Part shown: piece after piece, positions 14,197 through 22,851 of the stretch
Position numbering within the stretch: the first letter of the stretch is position 1
Layout of the letters: each line of letters opens with the position of its first letter
Assembly (NCBI GenBank): GCA_020445665.1
Contig: JAGRGD010000176.1
Span: 1-33,675, forward strand
Source: Rhodocyclaceae bacterium
GTDB taxonomy: Bacteria > Pseudomonadota > Gammaproteobacteria > Burkholderiales > Rhodocyclaceae
Direction: 5' to 3'
Length of the DNA stretch: 33,675 nucleotides
Made by a program: the position numbers and the translations under genes
The notes under the pieces: model-generated
Told to the model about the DNA's origin: nothing
The model's database searches: none
What the model saw: only the letters and a program-made list of their open reading frames with translations

Positions 14197-15990
14197 TCAG
14201 ACGCCGGCCACGAAGATCAGCGCGGCCCCCGCCACCAGGCTCCCGGCGCGGAGCGCCGGACCGTCGCGCCAGATCAGGCCGCGGCTCACCAGCAGCACGC
14301 CCAGCGCCACCTTGGCGGTCGCCAGCAGGGCCAGGCCGGGCGTGCTCTGCAGCATCAGCATCGACGGGTTGGCGACGAAGGCCAGCGGCACCAGGTAGAG
14401 GCCGATGCCCAGCGTCATCGCGTGCAGCGCCACGGTCAGCCACGGTGCCCCGGCCATGCCGGCGGCGATGAAGACCGTGCCGCAGACCGGCGGCGTGATG
14501 GTGGACAGCAGCGCGAACCAGAAGATGAAGAGGTGGGCGTAGAGGGGCTCGAGGCCGAGCTCGGTCAGGGCCGGCCCGGCCACCGCGACGCAGATCACGT
14601 AGGCCGCGGTCGTCGGCACCTCCATGCCGAGGATCAGGCAGGCCAGCCCGGTCAGCACCAGCGCGCCCCACAGGTTGCCCCCCGACAGGCCGAGGATCAG
14701 CGAGGTGATCTTGACGCCGAGGCCGGTCAGGTTGAGCACCCCGATGATCAGACCCGCGCAGAAGATGATCGACGCGATGGTCGCGATCTGGCGCGCCGCG
14801 GTGACCGCCGCGTCGGCGAGGCGCCGGCCCCAGCGCGCCAGGCCCGGGCGGAACGACTCGTCAAAGAGCAGGAGTGCGGCGCTGATCGCGGTGGCCACCG
14901 CGCCGGCGAACTGGGGCGTGCGCCCGGTCAGGAACAGGATGCCGAGGAGCACGCCGAAGGGCAGCGCGAAGAACAGCACCAGCCGCGCGACCCGGGCGAA
15001 GGGGGGAATCTCGTCGGCCCGCATCGGCTCCAGGTGGTAGCGCCGGCCGTAGAGGTCGCAGCCGACCCAGACGCCCCAGAAGAACAGCAGGGCCGGTGGC
15101 AGCGCGGCCATCAGCACCGCCGTGTACGAGGTGCGCAGCAACTCCACCATGATGAAGGCGCCGGCGCCCATCACCGGCGGCATGATCTGCCCGCCGGACG
15201 AGGCCACCGCCTCGACCGCTGCGGCGAGGGCCGGCGGGTAGCCCAGCCGCTTCATGGTCGGCAGCGTGATCGCGCCGGTCGAGGCCACGTTGGCCGAGGC
15301 CGAGCCGGAGATCGAGCCGAACAGGGCCGAGGACAGCACCGAGACCTTGGCCGCGCCGGCCCGCAGACGCCCGGCGATGGCCACCGCGGCGGCCATGAAG
15401 CCACGCCCGCCCTCGCCGGCGCCGATCACTGCGCCGAGGATCACGAACACCGCCACCACCTCGGCCGAGGCCCCGGTCAGCGTGCCCCACAGGCCGCCCT
15501 CGGTGATCGTGAGGGTGCCGAGAAAGCTCGCCAGCGGGATCCCGGCGTGGCCGAGCTCGCCAGGCAGATGCTGGCCGAAAAGGCCATAGGCGAGCGCGAT
15601 CATCGCGGTCGCCGGCATCGCCCACTTGACCTGCCGCCGTGCCATCTCGAGGGCGAGGCCGACCAGCGCCCAGGCCACCGCGAACTGCAGCGGCCCCTGC
15701 AGGCGGCCGTACTGCTCGTCGAGGGCCTCGTGGCTGACGAGGATGTAGCCGCAGGCCCCAACGCCCACCACCAGCAGGGCCCCATCGACGAGCCGTCGCC
15801 AGCCGCGCGCGGGCTCGGCCACGAACCAGAAGATGAAGGGCAGCACCGCCAGGATGTGCAGCGGCCGGCTGACCAGGTTGGGAATCAACCCGGCCGTCAC
15901 CAGCCACAGGTGATAGCCGACGGCCAGCGCCGCCAGAATCAGCATCAGCCTGGCGGCCAGTCGGCTGCCGTGTGTCGTCGCGTCCGTCAT
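14197..15990 (-). CDS. TRAP transporter permease, fused small and large membrane subunits (TAXI type)
   Basis: A 597-residue membrane protein with many helices. It begins with a four-helix DctQ-like part (RLMLILAALAVGYHLWLV onward) and continues into a DctM-like part with ASTGAITLPTMKRLGYPPALAAAVEAVASSGGQIMPPVMGAGAF, a segment characteristic of fused TRAP permeases. Uses an ion gradient to import a carboxylate-type substrate delivered by the binding protein. The substrate-binding subunit is encoded 50 nt upstream (16041-17000) in the same direction. This is the expected order and makes a two-gene uptake operon. The substrate is not predictable. Confidence 0.9.
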   Translation of the reverse strand: MTDATTHGSRLAARLMLILAALAVGYHLWLVTAGLIPNLVSRPLHILAVLPFIFWFVAEPARGWRRLVDGALLVVGVGACGYILVSHEALDEQYGRLQGPLQFAVAWALVGLALEMARRQVKWAMPATAMIALAYGLFGQHLPGELGHAGIPLASFLGTLTITEGGLWGTLTGASAEVVAVFVILGAVIGAGEGGRGFMAAAVAIAGRLRAGAAKVSVLSSALFGSISGSASANVASTGAITLPTMKRLGYPPALAAAVEAVASSGGQIMPPVMGAGAFIMVELLRTSYTAVLMAALPPALLFFWGVWVGCDLYGRRYHLEPMRADEIPPFARVARLVLFFALPFGVLLGILFLTGRTPQFAGAVATAISAALLLFDESFRPGLARWGRRLADAAVTAARQIATIASIIFCAGLIIGVLNLTGLGVKITSLILGLSGGNLWGALVLTGLACLILGMEVPTTAAYVICVAVAGPALTELGLEPLYAHLFIFWFALLSTITPPVCGTVFIAAGMAGAPWLTVALHAMTLGIGLYLVPLAFVANPSMLMLQSTPGLALLATAKVALGVLLVSRGLIWRDGPALRAGSLVAGAALIFVAGV

Positions 15991-16040
15991 TGGCTGGCCG
16001 CCGCCCGACGGCGCGAGCGGCGGATGCGGCCCTCAGGCGA

Positions 16041-17000
16041 TCAGCGCAGCGAGGCCGGCACCGCGATGCCCGCCTCGTCGTAGTAGCGCAGCGCGCCCGG
16101 GTGGAGCTTGACGTTGACGTTCTCCAGCAGCGCCGGCGTCACGCTGTTCCACCAGGGGCTGCTCTTCGCCATCGACTCGCGCCCGGCCCAGTAGCTGCGG
16201 GTGAGCTGGTAGGCGGTGTCGTCGTCCATGTCGGAGAGCGCATAGGTGATCACCGGCAACGAGGTCGTCACCACGTCCTGATCGACGCCCGGATAGGTGC
16301 CTGCCGGGATTACCAGCCGGGTACGCCCCGACAGCGCGACCTGGTCGTCGCTCATGGAGAGCAGCCGCACCGGCGTCGTCGCCGCCACCTCGACCACGTT
16401 CGGCGCCGGCCACGAACCGGCCGTGGTGAAGCCGTCCACCTGGCCGTTCTTCATCGCCGCGCCGGCACCGGAGAGTTCGATGTCGATCACCTCGACTTTG
16501 CCCTCGAGGCCGAAGTCCTTGAAGTTCTTCTCGGCCTCGCGGGCGCCGAAGGAGCCCTTGCCGATGACGAAGCGCTTGCCCGCCAGACCGGCGAAGTCCG
16601 TCACGCCGGCGTCGCCGCGCACCACGTAGTGCATGGTCAGCGAAGGAATCGGGAACAGCGCGCGGATCTTGTCGAAGACCGCGTCCTTCGGCGCGAATGG
16701 CTTCTCACCCGCCACGGCCTTGGCCACCAGCGCCGGCGGTGACGTGAACAGGTAGTTGGCGCCCCGGCCCGCCGCCTCCTTGACGTTCTGCACCGATCCC
16801 TGACTCTCCTCGACCGTGATCGACACGGCGCCACCGCTCGCCTGCTTGACGGTCTCGGCGATCTGCACCGCCATCTGGTAGTACGAGGTGCCGGCCTTGG
16901 CGGCCTTGAAGGTGACGCGGGTCTGCGCAGCGGCCGGCTGGACTGCGCCACCCAGCGCCAGTGCCGTGCCGAGCGCGGCGAGGATCATTCGGGTCTTCAT
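16041..17000 (-). CDS. TAXI-family TRAP transporter solute-binding protein
   Basis: A 319-residue periplasmic protein. Residues 1-25 are a Sec signal (ending AAAQ). The mature protein begins with VTFKAAKAGTSYYQMAVQIAETVKQASGG, the usual TAXI opening, and contains LFPIPSLTMHYVVRGDAGVTDFAGLAGKRFVIGKGSFG and a central ELSGAGAAMKNGQVDGFTTAGSWPAPNVVEVA segment. It captures the substrate in the periplasm and docks on the fused permease encoded next. ATG 17000 is chosen because AGGAGA lies 7 nt upstream and the signal peptide starts directly. An in-frame ATG at 17030 would add ten charged residues. Confidence 0.92.
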   Translation of the reverse strand: MKTRMILAALGTALALGGAVQPAAAQTRVTFKAAKAGTSYYQMAVQIAETVKQASGGAVSITVEESQGSVQNVKEAAGRGANYLFTSPPALVAKAVAGEKPFAPKDAVFDKIRALFPIPSLTMHYVVRGDAGVTDFAGLAGKRFVIGKGSFGAREAEKNFKDFGLEGKVEVIDIELSGAGAAMKNGQVDGFTTAGSWPAPNVVEVAATTPVRLLSMSDDQVALSGRTRLVIPAGTYPGVDQDVVTTSLPVITYALSDMDDDTAYQLTRSYWAGRESMAKSSPWWNSVTPALLENVNVKLHPGALRYYDEAGIAVPASLR

Positions 17001-17110
17001 CGGGTGTCTCCTGGGCTGGATGCCGGCCATTCACTGAGCCAGGGCCGGCGGATCTTCCGGTGCGATGCCGGGTTCGCCACTATCGCACAGCATCCCGCGC
17101 TGCGGGCGCG

Positions 17111-17623
17111 TCACGGGCGCCCGCCGGGATCGCTCCGGGCGGCACGTCGCAAGGCGGGTTCATGCACCTGCCGCTCGAACCAGCGGGCGAAGCGTGCCGC
17201 GGCGGGATCGCGGGCCACCCGGGCGAGCCGCTGGACGCCGGCCAGCGACACCATCGCCGGTCCGCGCTCGGGCTGGCGCAGGGCCAGCGCGTCGAGACCG
17301 CCCAGCTTGAGGCCGGGCCGGGTCAGGTGCAGTTCGCGCAGGGCGTCGTCGAGCCACACCCATGGCGTGCCGTCCGGGTCTTCCACCACCCGCACCTGGC
17401 GCCCGTCGAACTCCAGATAGATGCCGTCCCAGTCCCGGTAGTGCCAGGCCCGCAGCAGGCCCGGCACGCGGGAGAGGCCTTCGACGATCAGGGCACCCCA
17501 CGAGTAGCTGGCCAGGGCGGTGACGAACAGGGCCAGCCGGGGAAACCCCAGCACCAGGCACGCCACCAGCGCCAGGGCGCCGCACAGACCGATCACCGCA
17601 TGCAGCGGCATCAGGGGATGCAT
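17111..17623 (-). CDS. Membrane protein of unknown function
   Basis: A 170-residue protein with two hydrophobic helices near the N-terminus (about residues 9-27 and 30-50), followed by a soluble domain with DGIYLEFDGRQVRVVEDPDGTPWVWLDDALRELHL and RARWFERQ-like C-terminal wording (FARWFERQVHEPAL). The VVEDPDGTPWVWLDDAL pattern distantly recalls BRO-N/antirepressor-type folds, but this is too weak to name. The start at 17623 has a strong AGGAGGA Shine-Dalgarno. Divergent from the DUF1631 gene across a 103-bp gap; separated from the TRAP operon by 110 nt. Confidence 0.72.
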   Translation of the reverse strand: MHPLMPLHAVIGLCGALALVACLVLGFPRLALFVTALASYSWGALIVEGLSRVPGLLRAWHYRDWDGIYLEFDGRQVRVVEDPDGTPWVWLDDALRELHLTRPGLKLGGLDALALRQPERGPAMVSLAGVQRLARVARDPAAARFARWFERQVHEPALRRAARSDPGGRP

Positions 17624-17726
17624 TCGAGTCCTCCTGCGGGCCCGCGCCGGCGCCCACCCTTGCCCTCGTCTCGACTTTACGTCAGCATCTGCGGCAAGGT
17701 CATTGATTTTTACGGGATTGTCCACA

Positions 17727-19661
17727 ATGAGCAGCACCCGCGAAGGCAGCACGGCGCTGCTCGCCAGCTGTCGGGCCCAGTTCCTCGACACGCTGGCGGC
17801 CTTCGCGCGCGACCGCGGCTTCGGGCAGCCCGAGTGGATCGAGGGTCTCGTCACCGAGGCCGGCAGCGCCTTCGACGAGCTGGTCGGGCTCAAGGACCGC
17901 CAGGGCTTCGAGGCGGCCAAGAGCCTGACGGCCTCGCGCATCAGCCTGGTGCACGAGTCGGACCTCGAGTTCTCGATCGTCCTGACCGATGTCGCGCGCC
18001 GTATCCGCGAACGCTGCGAGCACGAGCTCGCCCGCCTGCACCAGCGCATGATGCGCCTGCTCGACCACCAGGACACCGGTTCCGAGCAGTCGCCGATCGG
18101 CCCGGAAGCAGCCTGCCGCGGCCTGCGTGGCCTGTCCGACGCCGCCGGGCTCGATCCGGAGTTGCGCCTGCGGCTGATCAGCGACAACGCCGACGAGCTC
18201 GGCCACGCCCTGCTGTCCCTCTATCGCACCCTCGACAAAGAGCTGGCCGGCGCCGGCCTGCAGGTTGCCAGCCGCGCCCGCACCGGTGCCGAGCCAAGCC
18301 ACCGTCCGGTCGGTCGCAGCGCCACCGGCCACTCGGGCGGGCCGATGGCGAGCTTTCGCGACAGCCTGCTGCCACAGGGTTCGGCGCGACCGACCGCGGA
18401 GGCCGAGGAAACGCCAGCCGATCTGCTGCAGCTACTCCACCAGTGGATCGACGAACATTGCAGCGAGGCTGGCGGCAGCCTCGCCGACGGACCGCTGGGC
18501 CCGATCCTGCCAACCCGACGCGCGGCCGCGGTGCGGGCCATCGAGCGCCTCTTCGACGCGCTGGCGGGCGACCCGTCCCTGGCTGGAGGCCTGCGCACCG
18601 CGCTCGGGCACCTGCGCGTGCCCCTGCTCAAACTGGCCCTCAAGGACGACGGCCTGTTCTCCATCGAGGATCACCCGGCCAACCGCCTGATGCGAGCCAT
18701 GGCCATCGCCTGCGCCGGCGTTCGCGCTGACACCCCCACCCAGTCGCCCTGGACCGCCGGGGCCGACCGCATCGCGCGCGAGGTGCAGCAACCGGTGGAC
18801 GATATCGGACGGGCCCTGACCCTCGCCCTCGGCGCCTGCGAATCGCTGATCGACCAGCGCCTGTCGGGCGTCCGCGAGGCGGCGCGTGTCGCCAGCGAAG
18901 CGGCCCGGCGCAGCGAGCGGCACGACCAGTGCCTGGTCGCCGCCAGCCGCGCCATCCGCGCGCTGGTGGACCCGGCGACCCCTGCCGCCGTAGCGGACTT
19001 CCTGGCCATGTACTGGGTCCAGCTGCTGGCGCGGACCGCATACGGCCAGGGCGTGGACAGCGCCGACTACCAGGCCCAGCTGCGCACCGCCGCCGAGCTG
19101 GCGAGCAGCGCCGCGAGCGACGTGGACCCGGCCCGGCGCCACCAGCTCGCCCCGCGCCTGCCCGAACTGATCAGGCGCCTGCAGGCGGGGCTCGAGGGAC
19201 TCGGCCTCGAGCCAGCTCGGCGCCAGGCCGCGCTGGCGCCCTGCATGGATCTGCACGCGGCCCTGATCCGCGGAACACCACCGCCACCGTCGCCCCGCAG
19301 CGCGGCGTCCGGCCTGCGCCTGCGCGACACACCCGGGCTGGATCGGACCCGCCTGCTGATGCACGGCGGCCACACCGACCGGGACGCGGTCACCCCCAAG
19401 TGGCTGCAGGCGGTAGAGGTCGGCGAATGGATCTATCTGACCCACGCCGCGCTCGGCGCGTGGCATGGCTGCGTCGGCTGGATCGGCGCCCATCGGGGCA
19501 TCCTGATCCTGGTCAGCGGCGAGGGTGACGGCACCCAGCGGCTCCTCGTCACGGCCCGGGCCCTGTCCGAACTGGCCGAGAAGGACGCCGCCCACCTGCT
19601 GCAGATCCCGTCGCCGATGGAAGCCTGCGCGCGGCGGCTCGCGGCGCGCAAGGGCAGCTGA
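17727..19661 (+). CDS. DUF1631 family protein
   Basis: A 644-residue, largely helical, soluble protein. It fits DUF1631 by length and layout: an N-terminal segment QFLDTLAAFARDRGF, then FEAAKSLTASRISLVHESDLEFSIVLTDVARRIRERCEHELARLHQRMMRLL, a long helical middle, and a C-terminal beta region (VGEWIYLTHAALGAWHGCVGWIGAHRGILILVS) where the family has a PilZ-like small barrel. Older databases sometimes call it thymidine phosphorylase, which is not supported here. The function is unknown; a link to second-messenger or surface regulation is only inferred from the barrel. ATG 17727 is the first start that gives the conserved N-terminus. Confidence 0.78.
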   Translation: MSSTREGSTALLASCRAQFLDTLAAFARDRGFGQPEWIEGLVTEAGSAFDELVGLKDRQGFEAAKSLTASRISLVHESDLEFSIVLTDVARRIRERCEHELARLHQRMMRLLDHQDTGSEQSPIGPEAACRGLRGLSDAAGLDPELRLRLISDNADELGHALLSLYRTLDKELAGAGLQVASRARTGAEPSHRPVGRSATGHSGGPMASFRDSLLPQGSARPTAEAEETPADLLQLLHQWIDEHCSEAGGSLADGPLGPILPTRRAAAVRAIERLFDALAGDPSLAGGLRTALGHLRVPLLKLALKDDGLFSIEDHPANRLMRAMAIACAGVRADTPTQSPWTAGADRIAREVQQPVDDIGRALTLALGACESLIDQRLSGVREAARVASEAARRSERHDQCLVAASRAIRALVDPATPAAVADFLAMYWVQLLARTAYGQGVDSADYQAQLRTAAELASSAASDVDPARRHQLAPRLPELIRRLQAGLEGLGLEPARRQAALAPCMDLHAALIRGTPPPPSPRSAASGLRLRDTPGLDRTRLLMHGGHTDRDAVTPKWLQAVEVGEWIYLTHAALGAWHGCVGWIGAHRGILILVSGEGDGTQRLLVTARALSELAEKDAAHLLQIPSPMEACARRLAARKGS

Positions 19662-19768
19662 CGGCGGTTGCGGGCACCGCGGCCAATGCCGCCGGTTTGA
19701 TCCTTGCCGGTGCAGGCGCGGCAGGTTTCGGGTAAAAGAGGGGCGACAGAATCCCCCTGGAAGCTTCC

Positions 19769-20539
19769 ATGAGCGCACCGAGCGACGACAAGATCGTCCA
19801 CGCCCCCCACGACCCGCTGACCGAGTATTACGCCGACGAGAACGCCCGCAGCGGCTTCCTGCGCGGCATCTTCGACCGCACCGCACCGCACTACGATCGC
19901 ATCGAGTCGATCCTCGCCTTCGGCTCCGGGCCGTGGTATCGGCGCCAGGCGCTGCTCCGCGCCGGACTCAGCAGCGGGATGCGGATCGTCGACGTGGGCG
20001 TGGGCACCGGGCTGGTTGCCCGGGAGGCGGTGCAGGTGACCGGCGACGCGCGCCTCGTGGTCGGCGTGGATCCGAGCCCGGGCATGATGGCCAACGCCGA
20101 CCTGCCCGAGGGTGTCCAGCTGGTCGAGGGCCGGGCCGAATCGATCCCCTTCCCGGATGCGAGCTTCGACATGCTCAGCATGGGCTACGCCCTGCGCCAC
20201 ATCAGCGACCTGTCAGTCGCGTTTCACGAATTCTTCCGCGTCCTCAAGCCGGGCGGCCGGCTGTGCATGCTCGAGATCACCCGCCCGGGGCACATCTGGA
20301 GCCGCGCCCTGATGAAGGTGTACATGCGGGGGATCGTACCGGTGCTGGCCCGTGCCGCCGGCGGCGGCGCCGAGACCTCGCGCCTGTGGCGCTACTACTG
20401 GGACACCATCGACGCCTGCGCACCGCATGAACAGGTCGTGGCGACCCTGAAAGAGGCCGGTTTCAGCGACGCCCGCCGCCACATCGCACACGCACCGCTG
20501 CCAATGCTGGCCGAGTACCAGGCCGTCAAGCCCGCCTGA
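19769..20539 (+). CDS. UbiE/COQ5-like class I SAM-dependent methyltransferase
   Basis: A 256-residue methyltransferase. Motif I is VDVGVGTGLVAREA (74-87), with D101 at the end of strand 2 (VGVDPSPGMM). The UbiE-type post-motif region is RAESIPFPDASFDMLSMGYALRHISDL (122-148), followed by EFFRVLKPGGRLCMLEITRPG. The N-terminal FDRTAPHYDRIESILAFG (35-52) also matches the ubiquinone/menaquinone C-methyltransferase family. Divergent motif I wording (VGVGTG rather than the usual ACGTGD) and the isolated position suggest a paralogue that may act on another lipid-like substrate rather than the housekeeping UbiE. Confidence 0.82.
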   Translation: MSAPSDDKIVHAPHDPLTEYYADENARSGFLRGIFDRTAPHYDRIESILAFGSGPWYRRQALLRAGLSSGMRIVDVGVGTGLVAREAVQVTGDARLVVGVDPSPGMMANADLPEGVQLVEGRAESIPFPDASFDMLSMGYALRHISDLSVAFHEFFRVLKPGGRLCMLEITRPGHIWSRALMKVYMRGIVPVLARAAGGGAETSRLWRYYWDTIDACAPHEQVVATLKEAGFSDARRHIAHAPLPMLAEYQAVKPA

Positions 20540-21418
20540 TCAGTCCAGGCGTCGTAGCCGGAAGCCGCGCTGCTCGAGCAGCGACAGCACGCCGCGATCA
20601 CCGAACAGGTGGAGCGCGCCGAAGGCGGCAAAGACGCGACCCTGCCGGAGCAGGGGTTCGAGGCGCTCGACGAAGCGCCGGTTGCGCGCGAACAGGACCC
20701 GCTCGAGAAAATGCATGTTGTGGGGCCTCAGTTGCGGCTGGTCGTCGAGCACCGCGTCGTTGATGCGGAACATCTCGGCCAGGTTGCGCGCCAGATAGGC
20801 CTCGATCAGCGGCGCGATGGTCGCCCGGTTGGCCTCCGGATTCTGCCCCGCGTGACGCAGCAGCTGGACCTGGGCCTCTTCCGGCACCCCCTCGAAGGTG
20901 TCGATCTGTTCGTCGATGCTCTCGAGCGGCACCACCGGCTTGCCGACCTCGCGCACATGGGCGAGGAGCGCCTCGTCCATGCTCGGCCCCTGGGCCCCGG
21001 CCGGCTGGCCGAGCACCAGCAGCGCCGCCCAGGGCTTCATCCGCGCACGGGCGCTGTAGCGCACCCCTGAGCGGGCCAGCAGATTCTCGACACGGGCAAA
21101 ATCGTCGGCACCGAGCAGGGCCGGCAGGCGGGGTTCGCGCATCATCATGGCGCGGCGGAAGCGGCGTGCCGAGGCCTCGTCACCGACCAGTTCGGTCGCC
21201 ACCCGGTCGGCCCCCTCGAGGGCCTGCGCCACCGCTTCGGGCAGGCGCAGGACGCGCGGGTCCGAGGCGTGCAGGGTGCCCAGCAGATGGCCGACCCGCC
21301 CGTCCGGCGAGACGACTTCCCAGAACACGCCCCGCTCGAAGTTGCCCGCGCGCGCAAAGGCAGACGCGGCGAGCAGGGCAAGGGCGACCAGCAGGGCAAG
21401 GGCGCGACGCAGGGGCAT
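20540..21418 (-). CDS. TraB/GumN family exported protein
   Basis: A 292-residue protein with an N-terminal signal (residues 1-24, MPLRRALALLVALALLAASA then FARAG). The TraB/GumN signature is complete: HLLGTLHASDPRV (44-56) near the N-terminus and GALHLFGDRGVLSLLEQRGF near the C-terminus. The paired G-x-(L/H)H motifs are thought to form a metal-dependent hydrolase or protease site, by analogy with the Tiki/EreA superfamily. Acts in the periplasm. The chosen start (21418) begins directly with the signal; in-frame ATGs at 21451 and 21508 would place polar residues first. Its 3' end abuts the convergent methyltransferase gene with no gap. Confidence 0.83.
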   Translation of the reverse strand: MPLRRALALLVALALLAASAFARAGNFERGVFWEVVSPDGRVGHLLGTLHASDPRVLRLPEAVAQALEGADRVATELVGDEASARRFRRAMMMREPRLPALLGADDFARVENLLARSGVRYSARARMKPWAALLVLGQPAGAQGPSMDEALLAHVREVGKPVVPLESIDEQIDTFEGVPEEAQVQLLRHAGQNPEANRATIAPLIEAYLARNLAEMFRINDAVLDDQPQLRPHNMHFLERVLFARNRRFVERLEPLLRQGRVFAAFGALHLFGDRGVLSLLEQRGFRLRRLD

Positions 21419-21473
21419 GGTCGATGGAGCGCGTTGCGGGCCGATTGGTTCCATGGTCCGGCCGTCGACCCGC

Positions 21474-22001
21474 TCAGAGGTCGCGCTGGCCACGCTCGGC
21501 CATGTCACGAATCAGGAAGTCGGCGGCCCGCTGCCAGCTGCGGTCGTTGTTGCCACGCATGTCGGCCGACTTGTTGAGCAGCGTCGCGCCGGTGGCCGCA
21601 TCCCGCACCTCGATGTTGAGGTTGAGGATCAGGTTGCTGACCCGCTGCACCCAGCCCACGACGATCCGCTCCACCCCGAGCTGACGGGCCAGGTCGAGTT
21701 CGCAGCCCTTGCAGTCGAGCAGGGTGGTGTACATCGCCTGGGCCCGCTCGAGTTCGGCGGCGATCGGCGCCGGATCGGCGATGCGGTAGATGCCCGCGGC
21801 CTCGAGGCCGCGGCTGATCCGCGCCTTGACCATCGTGAGCCGCGACGGCGCCTCGGGGAAGGGCGTCACGTCGGCCTGCTCGTCGATCAGGTCGAAGTCG
21901 AGCACCAGGGCGGTGCGCGGCTCGCCGCCGTGGGCGGCTGCGATGCCGGCCAGCCACAGGGCGAGCATCCAGGGGAACAGCGTGTGCCAGCGCCGACGCA
22001 T
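21474..22001 (-). CDS. DUF2380/DUF3280-like exported protein
   Basis: A 175-residue protein with a signal peptide (residues 1-26, ending AAAHGGE). The mature part TALVLDFDLIDEQADVTPFPEAPSRL, the DCKGCELDLARQLGVERIVVGWVQRVSNLILNLNIEVRD segment and the C-terminal DRSWQRAADFLIRDM match the family of small periplasmic proteins named DUF2380/DUF3280. The fold resembles outer-membrane-assembly accessory proteins that make Rossmann-like alpha/beta sandwiches. The paired cysteines CKGC may form a disulfide or metal site. The start at 22001 has GGAGGC 6 nt upstream. It lies 55 nt upstream of the TraB/GumN gene, likely in one transcript. Confidence 0.75.
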   Translation of the reverse strand: MRRRWHTLFPWMLALWLAGIAAAHGGEPRTALVLDFDLIDEQADVTPFPEAPSRLTMVKARISRGLEAAGIYRIADPAPIAAELERAQAMYTTLLDCKGCELDLARQLGVERIVVGWVQRVSNLILNLNIEVRDAATGATLLNKSADMRGNNDRSWQRAADFLIRDMAERGQRDL

Positions 22002-22166
22002 GAGCAGCCTCCGGTATCGTCCCCGGCCGGGACGGGCGAACCGCAGCAAGTTTCGATCCCGCGAGGCCTGTCGGACTCGCGCAGAACGCACGGATTGCGT
22101 CGATGGTCTATGCTCCGCCGTTCTGCGCCGGCGGATACGGCGCACCATCACGACAGGCAGACACCC

Positions 22167-22832
22167 ATGAAGAAACCGCTCATCCTCGCCCTCGGCCTCG
22201 CGCTCGTCGGCAGCGGCGCCATCGCCGCCGACATGTCCGAAGACGAGAAGACCCTCTACGCGCTGGGCCAGCTGGTCGCCCGCCAGACCGCCGTGTTCAA
22301 CCTCACCGCCGACGAGCTGGCAACCGTCCAGCAGGGCTGGCGCGACGCCACCACCGGCGCCGACAGCGCGGTGGACATCGAGGCCTACGGCCCCAAGGTC
22401 AATGAGCTGGCGAAGGCCCGTCGTGCCGACGCCGCGAAGGTCACCGCCGAGAAGGGCAAGGCCGTGGTGGATGCCGCGGCGGCCGAGAAGGGCGCGGTGC
22501 GGGCCGAGAGCGGATTCGTCTATCTGCCCCTCCAGGAGGGCAGCGGCGCCCAGCCGGGCGGCAGCGACGTGGTCAAGGTGCACTATCGCGGCACCCTGCC
22601 CGACGGTACCGAGTTCGACAGCTCCTACAGCCGCAACGAGCCCACCACCTTCCCCCTCGATGGCGTCATCAAGTGCTGGACCCAGGGTGTGGCGATGATG
22701 AAGGTCGGCGGCAAGGCGCGCCTGACCTGCCCGGCCGACACCGCCTACGGTGACCGCGGCGCCGGCAACGTGATCCCGCCGGGCGCCACGCTGATCTTCG
22801 AAGTCGAACTGCTCGAAGTCGTCGGCAAGTAG
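22167..22832 (+). CDS. FKBP-type peptidyl-prolyl cis-trans isomerase, exported
   Basis: A 221-residue periplasmic folding factor. Residues 1-21 are a Sec signal (AIAAD). Residues 22-115 are the helical dimerisation arm of FkpA/Mip-like proteins. Residues 125-219 are the FKBP domain: VVKVHYRGTLPDGTEFDSSYSR (135-156), the aromatic/Ile pocket TFPLDGVIKCWTQGV (161-175), CPADTAYGDRGAGNVIPPGATLIFEVELLEV (188-218). C170 and C188 replace the more usual residues and could form a disulfide. Catalyses proline isomerisation and acts as a chaperone in the periplasm. Convergent with the ferredoxin reductase gene, 19-bp gap. Confidence 0.9.
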   Translation: MKKPLILALGLALVGSGAIAADMSEDEKTLYALGQLVARQTAVFNLTADELATVQQGWRDATTGADSAVDIEAYGPKVNELAKARRADAAKVTAEKGKAVVDAAAAEKGAVRAESGFVYLPLQEGSGAQPGGSDVVKVHYRGTLPDGTEFDSSYSRNEPTTFPLDGVIKCWTQGVAMMKVGGKARLTCPADTAYGDRGAGNVIPPGATLIFEVELLEVVGK

Positions 22833-22851
22833 TAAGCCCACCGGTCCGGCC

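Noticed and set aside
14137-16083. A 648-codon open frame on the plus strand opposite the TRAP permease
   Set aside because: The translation is low-complexity (RAG, RDRR, QHR strings) with no recognisable fold, while the minus strand encodes a complete TRAP permease.
17111-17623. Phage antirepressor (BRO-N) domain in the two-helix membrane protein
   Set aside because: Only a short VWLDDAL-like stretch is similar, no phage genes are near, and the N-terminal membrane helices do not fit.
17727-19661. Thymidine phosphorylase, an old database name for DUF1631 proteins
   Set aside because: No phosphorylase signature is present; the protein is long and helical with a small C-terminal barrel.
19662-19768. 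Promoter or terminator between the DUF1631 and methyltransferase genes
   Set aside because: No hairpin with T-run and no -35/-10 pair with acceptable spacing could be picked with confidence.
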